A stretch of 64,000 bases of DNA from NCBI RefSeq assembly GCF_003719825.1, contig NZ_RIBS01000003.1, positions 62,001-126,000 on the forward strand, written 5' to 3'. The notes beneath the pieces were generated by a model, which did not search any database, was not told the DNA's origin, and saw nothing but the letters and a program-made list of their open reading frames with translations. How positions within the stretch are numbered: position 1 is the first letter of the stretch; each line of letters opens with the position of its first letter. Source of the DNA: Montanilutibacter psychrotolerans. GTDB lineage: Bacteria > Pseudomonadota > Gammaproteobacteria > Xanthomonadales > Xanthomonadaceae. The position numbers and the translations under genes are program-made. Shown one piece after another: positions 53,347 through 61,592 of this stretch.

Positions 53347-53772
53347 TCAGGCCTCCGTGGACGACGACGAGAACGCCGACGCTTCGGACCGGGGCTGCCA
53401 CAGCTCGATCAGATGGCCCTCCGGGTCCACCACGTAGCCGAACCGTCCCTGCTCGCTGTCTTCGCCGCGGTCGAGCACGTTGCAGCCTTCCGCGCGCAGC
53501 GCGGCCAGGGTGGCATCGAGATCATCCACGCGAAAGTTCAGCATGAAAGGCTTGGTGCTGGGCTCGAAGTAGCGCGTGTCGGCGCTGAATGGTGACCACA
53601 CCGTGCAGGCGCGTTCGCCGGTGTCCACCCGGTTCCACGGAAGCACCGCACCGCCCCAGCCTTCCATCGGGATGCCCAGGTGATCGGCATACCACTGCGA
53701 CAGCGCGGCCGGGTCGTCTGCCTTGAAGAAGACGCCGCCCAGTCCGTGCACACGGGGTTTGCTGTCGCTCAT
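53347..53772 (-). CDS. VOC-family (glyoxalase-like) protein
   Basis: A 141-residue vicinal oxygen chelate protein with two beta-alpha-beta-beta-beta units: VHGLGGVFFKADDPAALSQW at the N terminus and FMLNFRVDDLDATLAALRAE in the middle, ending with the typical YVVDPEGHLIELWQP, which carries the metal-binding Glu. Such proteins may be lyases, dioxygenases or binding proteins, so no reaction is assigned. The start overlaps the upstream helicase gene stop as ATGA. Confidence 0.9.
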   Translation of the reverse strand: MSDSKPRVHGLGGVFFKADDPAALSQWYADHLGIPMEGWGGAVLPWNRVDTGERACTVWSPFSADTRYFEPSTKPFMLNFRVDDLDATLAALRAEGCNVLDRGEDSEQGRFGYVVDPEGHLIELWQPRSEASAFSSSSTEA

Positions 53773-55955
53773 CGGAATTCCTCATCGGCCACGGCGCCAG
53801 GCAGCGCCGGCGGCAATGGTATCGGCTCGCCAGTGGCGGACGCGAAGAAGGCCTGCACGTCCTCGATCTGGCGCGTGCGCGGCAACGGCGGCAGCGAGTT
53901 CAGGAACACGCTTCCGTAGCTTTTGCTGAGCAGCCGCGGGTCGCACAGCATCAGCACGCCGCGATCGGTCTCGCTGCGGATCAGTCGCCCGGCGCCCTGC
54001 TTGAGCGCGATGACGGCCTGCGGCAACTGCTCGTCGCGGAACGGGTTGCCGCCGTGGCGACGGATCGCATCCAGGCGCGCCTCGAACACCGGGTCGTCGG
54101 GCGCGGCGAAGGGCAGCTTGTCGATGATCACCACGCTGAGCGCGTCGCCGGCGACGTCGACGCCTTCGCGAAAACTGGCGGCCCCCAGCAGCACGCCGTT
54201 GCCGGAAGCGCGGAAGCGCTCGAGCAGCACCGGACGCGGCGCCTCGCCCTGCACGAACAGCGGCCACGGCCCGCCGCGCAGCAGTTCGGCGGCCTCGCGC
54301 AGCGCCCGGTGCGAGGCGAACAGCACGAACGCGCGCCCGCCCGACGCCTCCAGGACCGGCCGCAGCGCCTCGACCACGCGCTGGTTGTAGTGGCCCACGA
54401 ACGGGTCGGGCAGGCCGCGTGGCAGATAGCACAGCGCCTGGCTCTGCCAATCGAAGGGACTCGGTGCGAGCAGGGTCGGCGGCGAATTCTCCCGCCCCAC
54501 CGACAGGCCGAGCTTGAACGCGAAGTGCTCGAAGCGACCGCCCACCGCCAGCGTCGCCGACGTGAACACCCACGCCGCCTGCGAGCGCGCGCGGTGCTTG
54601 GCCAGTGGCCCGGCGACATCGAGCGGGGTGCGGCTGAGCCGGAAGCCGCGCGCGGTGAGTTCGTACCAGAGCACGCTGTCGTCGTCTGCGCCGGCGCCGG
54701 CGACTTCGGTCGCCGCCGCATCACCCTGCCCGTCCGCGCCGTCGGCGTCGTCGGCTTCGTCCCCTGTCACCTCGCCAGCAGTCTCCCCGCCGACGCTGCC
54801 GTCCGCGGGGTCACCGAAGACCGGGTCATCCGCCTCGCCCACGTCCTCGGGAATCACCGCCACACCGCGCCAGCGCTGCAGACGGACTTCGAAATCGCGC
54901 GCACGCGCGGTACAGCTGTCGAAACCCGGGGCTGCCACGCGCAGCGGCAGCAGGGCGGCGTGCAACCCGCGCAGGGCCGCGATCAGGGCGTCCAGCGCCT
55001 CCTCGACCACGACGTCCTCGCTGGCACGCAGCCTGGTACCGCGGACCGGCAGCTCGTCCATGGCCGCGCGCAGGTCGCGCACTGCCTGTTCGAGAAGCCG
55101 CGCCGGCTCCTGCAGCACGGCCAGCGCGCCCGACGCGTTCTTGCATTCGGCCAGCGCGTCGCGCGCCAGCTCGACCAGGGGCCGCGCGCTGATCGCATCG
55201 CCGAAGAACTGCGCCGCAAGCTCGGGCAACTGGTGCGCTTCGTCGACCACGAAGGCCTGCGCGCCAGGCAGGATCTCGCCGAAGCCCTCCTCCTTGAGCG
55301 CCAGATCGGCCAGCAACAGGTGGTGGTTGACCACCACGATGTCCGCCGCCTGCGCACGCTGGCGCGCCTGGACCACGAAGCAGTCACCGAAGAACGGGCA
55401 TTCGCTGCCCAGGCAGTTTTCCGCGGTGCTGGTCACCATCGACAGCAGCGGCGAATCGTCCGCCAGCGCCTCCAGCTCGGCCAGGTCGCCCAGGCGCGTG
55501 CGCCCGGACCAGGCCACCACGCGCTGGAACTGCGCGGCCATCTCCCGGCTGCCGAATCGCGCCTCGCCCTTGGCCTGCTGCAGCCGGTAGTGGCACAGGT
55601 AGTTGGCGCGGCCCTTCAGCAGCGCGGTCTTCAGGCCAGTGCCGAGCGCGTCGCGCACGCGCGGCAGGTCGCGGTGGTAGAGCTGGTCCTGCAGCGCGCG
55701 GGTGCCGGTGGAGATGATCGTCTTGAGACCCGACAGGAGCGCGGGCACGAGATAGGCGAAGGTCTTGCCGGTGCCGGTGCCGGCCTCGGCGAGCAGCACG
55801 CCGCGACTGTCGAACGCATCGGCGATCGCAGCGGCCAGGTCCTGCTGCGCGGCGCGCGGCGCGAACGCCGGGATCGCGTTCGCGAGGTCGCCGCCTTCGC
55901 TCAACGCGGCGCGGCTGGCGACGCCGAGCCGGCTGCCCACGGTCTGCGCGGGCAT
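53769..55955 (-). CDS. DinG/YoaA-family ATP-dependent DNA helicase
   Basis: A 728-residue XPD-like superfamily 2 helicase. Motifs: Walker A AEAGTGTGKTFAYL (about residues 56-69), ISTGTRALQDQLYHRDLP, the four-Cys cluster region with YLCHYRLQ and NCLGSECPFFGDCFV that would hold an iron-sulfur cluster, DEAH in FVVDEAHQLPEL, and C-terminal motifs ASFREGVDVAGDALS and QGAGRLIRSETDRG. An acidic Asp/Glu/Ala-rich insertion sits in the middle. YoaA-type helicases aid replication fork repair. The start is one base from the lipoprotein gene stop. Confidence 0.92.
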   Translation of the reverse strand: MPAQTVGSRLGVASRAALSEGGDLANAIPAFAPRAAQQDLAAAIADAFDSRGVLLAEAGTGTGKTFAYLVPALLSGLKTIISTGTRALQDQLYHRDLPRVRDALGTGLKTALLKGRANYLCHYRLQQAKGEARFGSREMAAQFQRVVAWSGRTRLGDLAELEALADDSPLLSMVTSTAENCLGSECPFFGDCFVVQARQRAQAADIVVVNHHLLLADLALKEEGFGEILPGAQAFVVDEAHQLPELAAQFFGDAISARPLVELARDALAECKNASGALAVLQEPARLLEQAVRDLRAAMDELPVRGTRLRASEDVVVEEALDALIAALRGLHAALLPLRVAAPGFDSCTARARDFEVRLQRWRGVAVIPEDVGEADDPVFGDPADGSVGGETAGEVTGDEADDADGADGQGDAAATEVAGAGADDDSVLWYELTARGFRLSRTPLDVAGPLAKHRARSQAAWVFTSATLAVGGRFEHFAFKLGLSVGRENSPPTLLAPSPFDWQSQALCYLPRGLPDPFVGHYNQRVVEALRPVLEASGGRAFVLFASHRALREAAELLRGGPWPLFVQGEAPRPVLLERFRASGNGVLLGAASFREGVDVAGDALSVVIIDKLPFAAPDDPVFEARLDAIRRHGGNPFRDEQLPQAVIALKQGAGRLIRSETDRGVLMLCDPRLLSKSYGSVFLNSLPPLPRTRQIEDVQAFFASATGEPIPLPPALPGAVADEEFR

Positions 55956-55956
55956 G

Positions 55957-56535
55957 TCAGTAACGCGGTGGGGCGTTGACGGTGCAGGCGTCGCGCTGTC
56001 GGCGCGCCTCGTCCAGGGCGACGCGCGCTCCGCCATCGACGGGCTGCGCGGACCGGTGGCGCGTGGCCATCGCCAGTTCGGCGTCGCGCCGGGCCTGGGC
56101 GATCTGCACCACGGTTTCCCAATGACGACGGCACAGCGGCCCGACGCGCGTGCCGATCTGCCAGGCGCGCCGCGCGGTGGTTTCCGCGCCCGCCAGGTCG
56201 CGCAGCAGCAGGGCCGCTTCCGCGCGCTCCTGCAGCAGCATCGGGTCATCGGGATGGAGGGCGATGGCCTGGTCGAGCAGTGCCGCGGCGCCGCCATGGT
56301 CACCGCGCTGCTGACGCTGCTGGGCCTGTTCGCGCAGGTCCTCGACTTCGGGATTGCGCAGCGGCTGCACGTCGAGCTCGGCGGTGTTGGCCGAGCCGGC
56401 GGCGCGGATCAGCACCACGGCCGCGGCGACGTCGAAATCGGCCACATCGGGCTGCGCCGGAAACATTGCACACGCGCCCAGCGCGGCGATGGTCGCCGCA
56501 CCGGCGACGACCCGAAGCAGGCGCCGCGCGGACAT
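55957..56535 (-). CDS. TPR-like lipoprotein
   Basis: A 192-residue lipoprotein: signal MSARRLLRVVAGAATIAALG with lipobox ALGAC (Cys 22). Residues about 65-150 form helical repeats (ALLDQAIALHPDDPMLLQER) like tetratricopeptide repeats. I recognise no named family. The ATG at 56535 overlaps the mrcB stop by one base (TAATG), and the gene ends one base before the helicase start, so it is part of the mrcB transcript and may serve the cell wall synthase. Confidence 0.8.
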   Translation of the reverse strand: MSARRLLRVVAGAATIAALGACAMFPAQPDVADFDVAAAVVLIRAAGSANTAELDVQPLRNPEVEDLREQAQQRQQRGDHGGAAALLDQAIALHPDDPMLLQERAEAALLLRDLAGAETTARRAWQIGTRVGPLCRRHWETVVQIAQARRDAELAMATRHRSAQPVDGGARVALDEARRQRDACTVNAPPRY

Positions 56536-58997
56536 TACTGGTCTTCCGCCGACGGCGGCGTACGACGCGCCGGATCGGCCTCCGGATCGGCATCGCGCTG
56601 ATCGTCGTCGCGGCCAAAGCCGAACCACTCGCGCCAGCCACCGCCGGATCGGCCGGGGTCGCCGGCCACGCCTTCGCCTTCGCCATCAAGCATTTCGACC
56701 GGCTGCGGCGCGGGGCATGGCGTGTACGCGGGGGCGAATCCGGCCACGAACGCAAAGCGCCGTGCGCCCACGCAGCCGGCGTCGGTGGTGCCGGTGCCGA
56801 CCGTCCATTGCCAGTCCAGGCCCTTGTCGCCAACGGTGAGCGGCGCGCTGGGCAGTCGGGAGAAGATCGCCGACCACACCCGCATCGCACCGGTGGCGCC
56901 ATACAGGCCGGTGGTCTTGTTGTCGTCGTTACCGACCCAGATCACCGCGAGGTGGTCGCCGGTCCAGCCGGCGAACCAGCTGTCGCGACCGTCGTTGCTG
57001 GTGCCGGTCTTGCCGGCCGGGGACAGCCTGCCCAGGCCATCGGCAACCAGCTGTCGGCCGGTGCCCTGCGAGACCGCCTGCTGCAGCGCGATCGTGATCA
57101 GGCGCGCGGCGATCGCGTCGCCTTCCTGTGCCGGGGCCGGGTCCTTGTCGTAGCGGTTGACCGCGCGACCGTTGCCGTCCAGCACACCACGCACCGCGTG
57201 CAGGGGCTGGATCTCGCCGCCGGACGCGAGGAACTGGTACAGCTGCGCCATCGCGTACGGGCTCTGGTCGAGCGCGCCGAGGATCAGCGACGGACGCGCC
57301 TCGGTGTCGATGCCGGCGAGCGTGCGGATCAGGTCGGCGATGCGCTCGGGATCGACTTGCATGCCCACGCGCACCATCGCCTGGTTGTACGACTGGCTGA
57401 GCGCGTCGATCAGGCGCACGGAGCCGTGGCTGCGGCCGTCGGAATTGCCGGGGTTCCAGCGCTTGCCGCCGCCCAGCGTGACGGTGACCGGCGAATCGTC
57501 GACCCAGCTGGCCAGCGAGTACTTCTCCGGCTGCGCAAGCGCGAGCAGGTACACGAACGGCTTCAGCAGCGAACCCACCGGACGGCGCGCCTCGACGGCG
57601 CGATTGAAACCGTGCTCGGCAAATTCGCGGCTGCCGACCACCGCCAGCACCTCGCCGTTGTGCACGTCGGTGACCACCAGGCCGGCCTGCAGCGGCGGAC
57701 GCCGCTTGCTCTCCAGTCCCTTGAGCGTGCGGGCGACCGCGCCCTCGGCGTTGGCCTGCGCGGACGGCGCCATGCCGCTCATCACGCTGAGACCGGCGCC
57801 GGCCAGCGCATCGGCCGGGTAATCGCGCGCCAACTGGCGGCGCACCAGGTCGACGTAGGCCGGGAAGCGGTTGGCCGTGGTGCTGCCGGGCGTCTTGCTG
57901 ATCCCCAGCGGCGCCTTGGCCGCGCGGTCGTGTTCGGCCTGGTCGATCAGCTGGGTCTCCAGCATCTCGCCCAGCACGAAGTTGCGGCGCTCCAGCGCGC
58001 GCGCCTCGTGCTTGCGCGGATCGTAGTACGACGGCCCGCGCACGATGCCGATCAGCAACGCGATCTGTTCGGTGCTGAGGTCGCGCAGGTCGCGACCAAA
58101 CCAGAACTCCGCGCCGGCCGACACGCCGTGGATGGCCTGCGAGCCGCGCTGGCCGAGATAGACCTGGTTGAAGTACGTCTCGAGGATGGTGCGCTTGTCG
58201 TAGCGCGCCTCGATCAGCATCGCGTACAGGATCTCCTTGCCCTTGCGGGTGAAGGTCTGCTCCTGGCCGATGCCGAGCAGGCCGCTGCGCGCGAGCTGCT
58301 GGGTCAGCGTGCTGGCGCCCTGCTTGGCGCGGCCTGCGCCCACATTCTTGATAGCCGCGCGCGCCATGCCGCTGATGTCGATGCCGAAATGGCTGCCGAA
58401 ATCACGGTCCTCGACCGCCTGCAGGCCGGTGACCAGCAGTTCGGGCACTTCCTCGATGCGCACCAGGCGGCGTTCTTCCTGCTTCTGCCCGTACAAGGTG
58501 GCGATGCGCGCCGGGTCGAGCCGTGCGCTCTTGAGTGCGCGCTTGCCGCCGGCGGTGTCGCGCAGGCTGGCAACCCTGCCGCCCGACAGCACCACCTCGA
58601 TGCGCCGCGGCGCGACGGCGCCGTCGACGTCGTTGAAGCCGCGGCTGGCGATCGTCCAGCGGCTGCCCTGACGGCTGTAGCCACCGGCACGGGTGGCATC
58701 GCCTTCCCGGTAGGCGGCCGCGTCGAGTTCGGTCTTCAGCGTGGCCGCGTCCAGCGCCAGACCCGGCGCCAGTTCCAGCGGACGGGCGTAGACCCGCGTG
58801 GGCAATTGCCAGCGCAGCTGCCCGAAACGCTCGCCCACCTCGTGATTGAGGTAGAGCGTGTACGGGATCAGGAATCCGAGCCCCAGGCCGGCCGCAGCCA
58901 GGGTCCAGGTGACCAGCCGTCGCCGCCACTGCGGTCGGGGGGTGTCGTCGGAGCTGTCGTCTTCGTCGTAATCGATTCGTGCCACGGCATGGGACAA
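56535..58997 (-). CDS. mrcB: PBP1b-type bifunctional peptidoglycan synthase
   Basis: An 820-residue class A penicillin-binding protein. One membrane helix (about residues 28-48) is followed by a UB2H-like domain, the glycosyltransferase with AVEDRDFGSHFGID and GASTLTQQLARSG, and a transpeptidase with the nucleophile in GSLLKPFVYLL, SYNQAM (SxN) and KTGTSNDGRDSWFAG (KTG). It polymerises and crosslinks peptidoglycan. The C-terminal tail is Gly/Asp-rich. It is divergent from the glycosyltransferase gene, with 160 bases between. Confidence 0.95.
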   Translation of the reverse strand: MSHAVARIDYDEDDSSDDTPRPQWRRRLVTWTLAAAGLGLGFLIPYTLYLNHEVGERFGQLRWQLPTRVYARPLELAPGLALDAATLKTELDAAAYREGDATRAGGYSRQGSRWTIASRGFNDVDGAVAPRRIEVVLSGGRVASLRDTAGGKRALKSARLDPARIATLYGQKQEERRLVRIEEVPELLVTGLQAVEDRDFGSHFGIDISGMARAAIKNVGAGRAKQGASTLTQQLARSGLLGIGQEQTFTRKGKEILYAMLIEARYDKRTILETYFNQVYLGQRGSQAIHGVSAGAEFWFGRDLRDLSTEQIALLIGIVRGPSYYDPRKHEARALERRNFVLGEMLETQLIDQAEHDRAAKAPLGISKTPGSTTANRFPAYVDLVRRQLARDYPADALAGAGLSVMSGMAPSAQANAEGAVARTLKGLESKRRPPLQAGLVVTDVHNGEVLAVVGSREFAEHGFNRAVEARRPVGSLLKPFVYLLALAQPEKYSLASWVDDSPVTVTLGGGKRWNPGNSDGRSHGSVRLIDALSQSYNQAMVRVGMQVDPERIADLIRTLAGIDTEARPSLILGALDQSPYAMAQLYQFLASGGEIQPLHAVRGVLDGNGRAVNRYDKDPAPAQEGDAIAARLITIALQQAVSQGTGRQLVADGLGRLSPAGKTGTSNDGRDSWFAGWTGDHLAVIWVGNDDNKTTGLYGATGAMRVWSAIFSRLPSAPLTVGDKGLDWQWTVGTGTTDAGCVGARRFAFVAGFAPAYTPCPAPQPVEMLDGEGEGVAGDPGRSGGGWREWFGFGRDDDQRDADPEADPARRTPPSAEDQ

Positions 58998-59157
58998 TGA
59001 CAGGGCTGCGCCCTCGTGGCGCCGAGTCTAACGCAGCCGGACGGCCCCTCCCGTGCCGTTCCGGCGCCGGCACCGGGTTCCTTCAGCATGGCCATGATCC
59101 AACAGCGACCGCCGCGCGGCGCCTCCTCCACGAACCACCCCGCATGGCGGTGAACGC

Positions 59158-61272
59158 ATGCGCCTGAACGCGGCCGAATTGCGTTTCCTGTTCGACCGCG
59201 CCACCGGGCTGCTGCACCGCGGAGTGGGCAGCCTGCGCACGCGCGGGCTCGGCCCCACCTGGCAACGGCTTTGCAAGCAGTTCGAGCGGGTTCCGCCGGC
59301 GCAGCGCACGATGCTGTACGTGCCGCAGGCGCGTGCGTTCGCGCCGTTCGCGCTGCCGACCAGCGACGCGCCGCGGGCCAGCATCGTGATCCCGGTGTTC
59401 AATCAGTTCGCCCACACGCTGGGCTGCCTGAGGGCGCTGGCCGAGCACCCGCCCGAGGTTGCCTTCGAGGTGATCGTGGTCGACGACGGCAGCAGCGACG
59501 ACACGCGCGCCTGCCTGGAACAGGTCGCCGGCCTGCGCTATCACCGCCGCGCCGCCAACGGCGGATTCATCGCCGCCTGCAACGACGGCGCCGCGCTCGC
59601 CCGCGGCGACTACCTGGTGCTGCTCAACAACGACACCGCCCCCCAGCCGGGTTGGCTGGACACCTTGCTGGCGACGTTCGACGAACACCCCGGCACCGGA
59701 CTCGTCGGCGCCCAATTGCTGTACCCGGACGGCCGCTTGCAGGAAGCCGGCGGCGTGGTGTGGCGGGACGGCTCGGCCGACAAACTCGGCCGTCTGCAAT
59801 CGCCCGACCACCCTGCCTTCCGCCATGTGCGCCGCGTGGACTACTGCTCGGGCGCGGCGATCGCGCTGCCGCGTTCCCTGTTCGAGCGCGTCGGCGGCTT
59901 CGACACGCGCTACGCGCCGGCGTTCTACGAGGACACCGACCTGGCCATGCAGGTGCGCGCACAGGGCCTGCAGGTGCTGGTGCAGCCGTTCTCGCGCGTG
60001 CTCCACGTCGAAGGCGTGACCACCGGCACCGACACCCGGCACGGGGTCAAGGCGTGGCAAGTGCGCAACCAGCAGACGTTCGCGCAACGCTGGCAGGCCG
60101 AGTTGGCCACGCATCCCGAGCACGGCACCGCCCCCGTGGCGCTTGCCGACCACCGCCACCGACGCGTCGTGCTGGTCATCGACGCACTGACCCCGCAGCC
60201 GGATCGCGATTCGGGTTCGCTGCGCCTGGTCAATCTGATGCGCCTGCTGCGCGAGGAAGGCGCGCACGTGGTGTTCATCGCCGCCGACCGCGGCCACGTC
60301 GCCGGCCATACCGAAGCGCTGCAGCGAATGGGGGTCGAGACCTGGTATGCGCCGTACGCCACGGCGCTGCCGGCCTGGCTGCGCGAACACGGATCGCGAT
60401 TCGACAGCGTCATCGGCTGCCGTCACTACGTGCTGCGCGAGCTGCTGCCGCTGCTGCGCCGGCATGCGCCGCAGGCACGCGTCGTGTTCGACACGGTCGA
60501 TCTGCACTACCTGCGCGAACGCCGCGGCGCCGAACTCTCCGGCGACACCACGCAGATGCGCGTCGCCGAGCGGACCCGCGCGCTCGAACTGGATGTGATC
60601 GCGCGCAGCGATGCCACGCTGGTGGTCAGCGCGATCGAGCGCGAACTGCTCGCACGCGAGACGCCGCAGGCGCACGTGGACATCCTCTCCAACCTGCACC
60701 AGCCGGCCGGCCCGGGCCTGCCGTTCGCGCAACGGCACGACGTGGTGTTTGTCGGCGGATTCCGCCATCCGCCTAACGTCGACGCGGTGCGATGGTTCGT
60801 CGACGAGGCATGGCCGCGGGTGCTGCAGGGCGAGCCTGCGCTGCGCTTCCATTGCATCGGCGCCGACGCGCCGGCGGAGATCCTGGCGCTGGGCGAGCGT
60901 CCCGGCGTCATCGTCCACGGCCACGTCCCCGATCTCGCGCCGTACATGGAAGGCGTACGCCTGGCCGTTGCGCCGCTGCGCTACGGCGCCGGCGTCAAGG
61001 GCAAGGTCAACCTCAGCATGGCGCACGGGCAACCGGTGATCGCCACGCGCTGCGCGGTCGAGGGCATGCACCTGGTGGACGGCGAGGACGTGCTGGTGGC
61101 CGACGATCCGCAGGAATTCGCCGATGCGCTGCTGCACGCGTACCGCAACGAAACCCTATGGCAGCGGTTGGCCGATCGCGGCCGCACCAACGTCGAACGG
61201 CACTTCTCGCTGGACGCCGGGCGCGAGGTGGTACGGCGCGTGGTGCTGGGTGGCGCCGACGCCGCGCCGTGA
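59158..61272 (+). CDS. Two-domain glycosyltransferase (GT2 plus GT4-like)
   Basis: A 704-residue fusion. Residues about 70-300 are a GT2 domain: SIVIPVFNQF, VVDDGSSDDT, the LLNNDTAPQPGWLD motif with the DXD-like NND, and FYEDTDLAMQVRAQG with the catalytic Asp. Residues about 335-700 are a GT-B (GT4-type) domain with SDATLVVSAIERELL, VVFVGGFRHPPNVDAVRWF and a sugar-nucleotide site PLRYGAGVKGKVNLSMAHG. Such fusions work in O-antigen or exopolysaccharide assembly by adding two sugars. It stands alone between mrcB and the repeat element, with no polysaccharide cluster in view. Confidence 0.9.
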   Translation: MRLNAAELRFLFDRATGLLHRGVGSLRTRGLGPTWQRLCKQFERVPPAQRTMLYVPQARAFAPFALPTSDAPRASIVIPVFNQFAHTLGCLRALAEHPPEVAFEVIVVDDGSSDDTRACLEQVAGLRYHRRAANGGFIAACNDGAALARGDYLVLLNNDTAPQPGWLDTLLATFDEHPGTGLVGAQLLYPDGRLQEAGGVVWRDGSADKLGRLQSPDHPAFRHVRRVDYCSGAAIALPRSLFERVGGFDTRYAPAFYEDTDLAMQVRAQGLQVLVQPFSRVLHVEGVTTGTDTRHGVKAWQVRNQQTFAQRWQAELATHPEHGTAPVALADHRHRRVVLVIDALTPQPDRDSGSLRLVNLMRLLREEGAHVVFIAADRGHVAGHTEALQRMGVETWYAPYATALPAWLREHGSRFDSVIGCRHYVLRELLPLLRRHAPQARVVFDTVDLHYLRERRGAELSGDTTQMRVAERTRALELDVIARSDATLVVSAIERELLARETPQAHVDILSNLHQPAGPGLPFAQRHDVVFVGGFRHPPNVDAVRWFVDEAWPRVLQGEPALRFHCIGADAPAEILALGERPGVIVHGHVPDLAPYMEGVRLAVAPLRYGAGVKGKVNLSMAHGQPVIATRCAVEGMHLVDGEDVLVADDPQEFADALLHAYRNETLWQRLADRGRTNVERHFSLDAGREVVRRVVLGGADAAP

Positions 61273-61592
61273 GCGTGCAGGTGATTAGCGCGTAACCGCG
61301 AAGCGCTCGCGCCCAGGTCACGCTAGGCGGGTTGGTTGTGATCTCGCGGCAGCTTGTTCAATCGGGGTGGTGCCGGCCGTCGCGGAGCCCTCGTAGGATG
61401 GGTTGAGCGCAGCGATACCCATCGCACGCCATCGCACGCCATGGCGCGCCAATGCGCCAACTGCAATCCCGAGGGCGGGACGGATCGGCGTGGCAGTTTC
61501 GGCATTCGCCAGGATTTGTTGCCTTCGCTCCCGGCCGGAGCCCGGCTTGATGGGTATCGCTGCGCTCAACCCATCCTACTTCGCGAGTCGTG
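61273..61592. other. Intergenic region between convergent genes
   Basis: About 320 bases between the glycosyltransferase stop and the TPR-like gene stop. Most of it is the MITE-like copy 2 at 61367-61579. The rest (61273-61366) shows no gene or clear structure. Confidence 0.5.
61367..61579 (+). repeat. MITE-like element, copy 2, with 31-bp terminal inverted repeats
   Basis: The left arm is at 61393-61423 and the right arm, its inverted copy, at 61549-61579. Homology with copy 1 at 202-408 runs from about 61367 (GTGGTGCCGG) to the right arm. Blocks TTCGCCAGGA and TTCGCTCCCG in the interior, and GCGGAGCCC before the left arm, are shared. Relative to copy 1 the orientation is reversed. It has no gene inside. 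It lies between two converging gene ends. Confidence 0.8.

Noticed and set aside
59083-61137. Minus-strand frame of 684 residues opposite the glycosyltransferase
   Set aside because: GT2 and GT4-type motifs are on the plus strand; the shadow has none.
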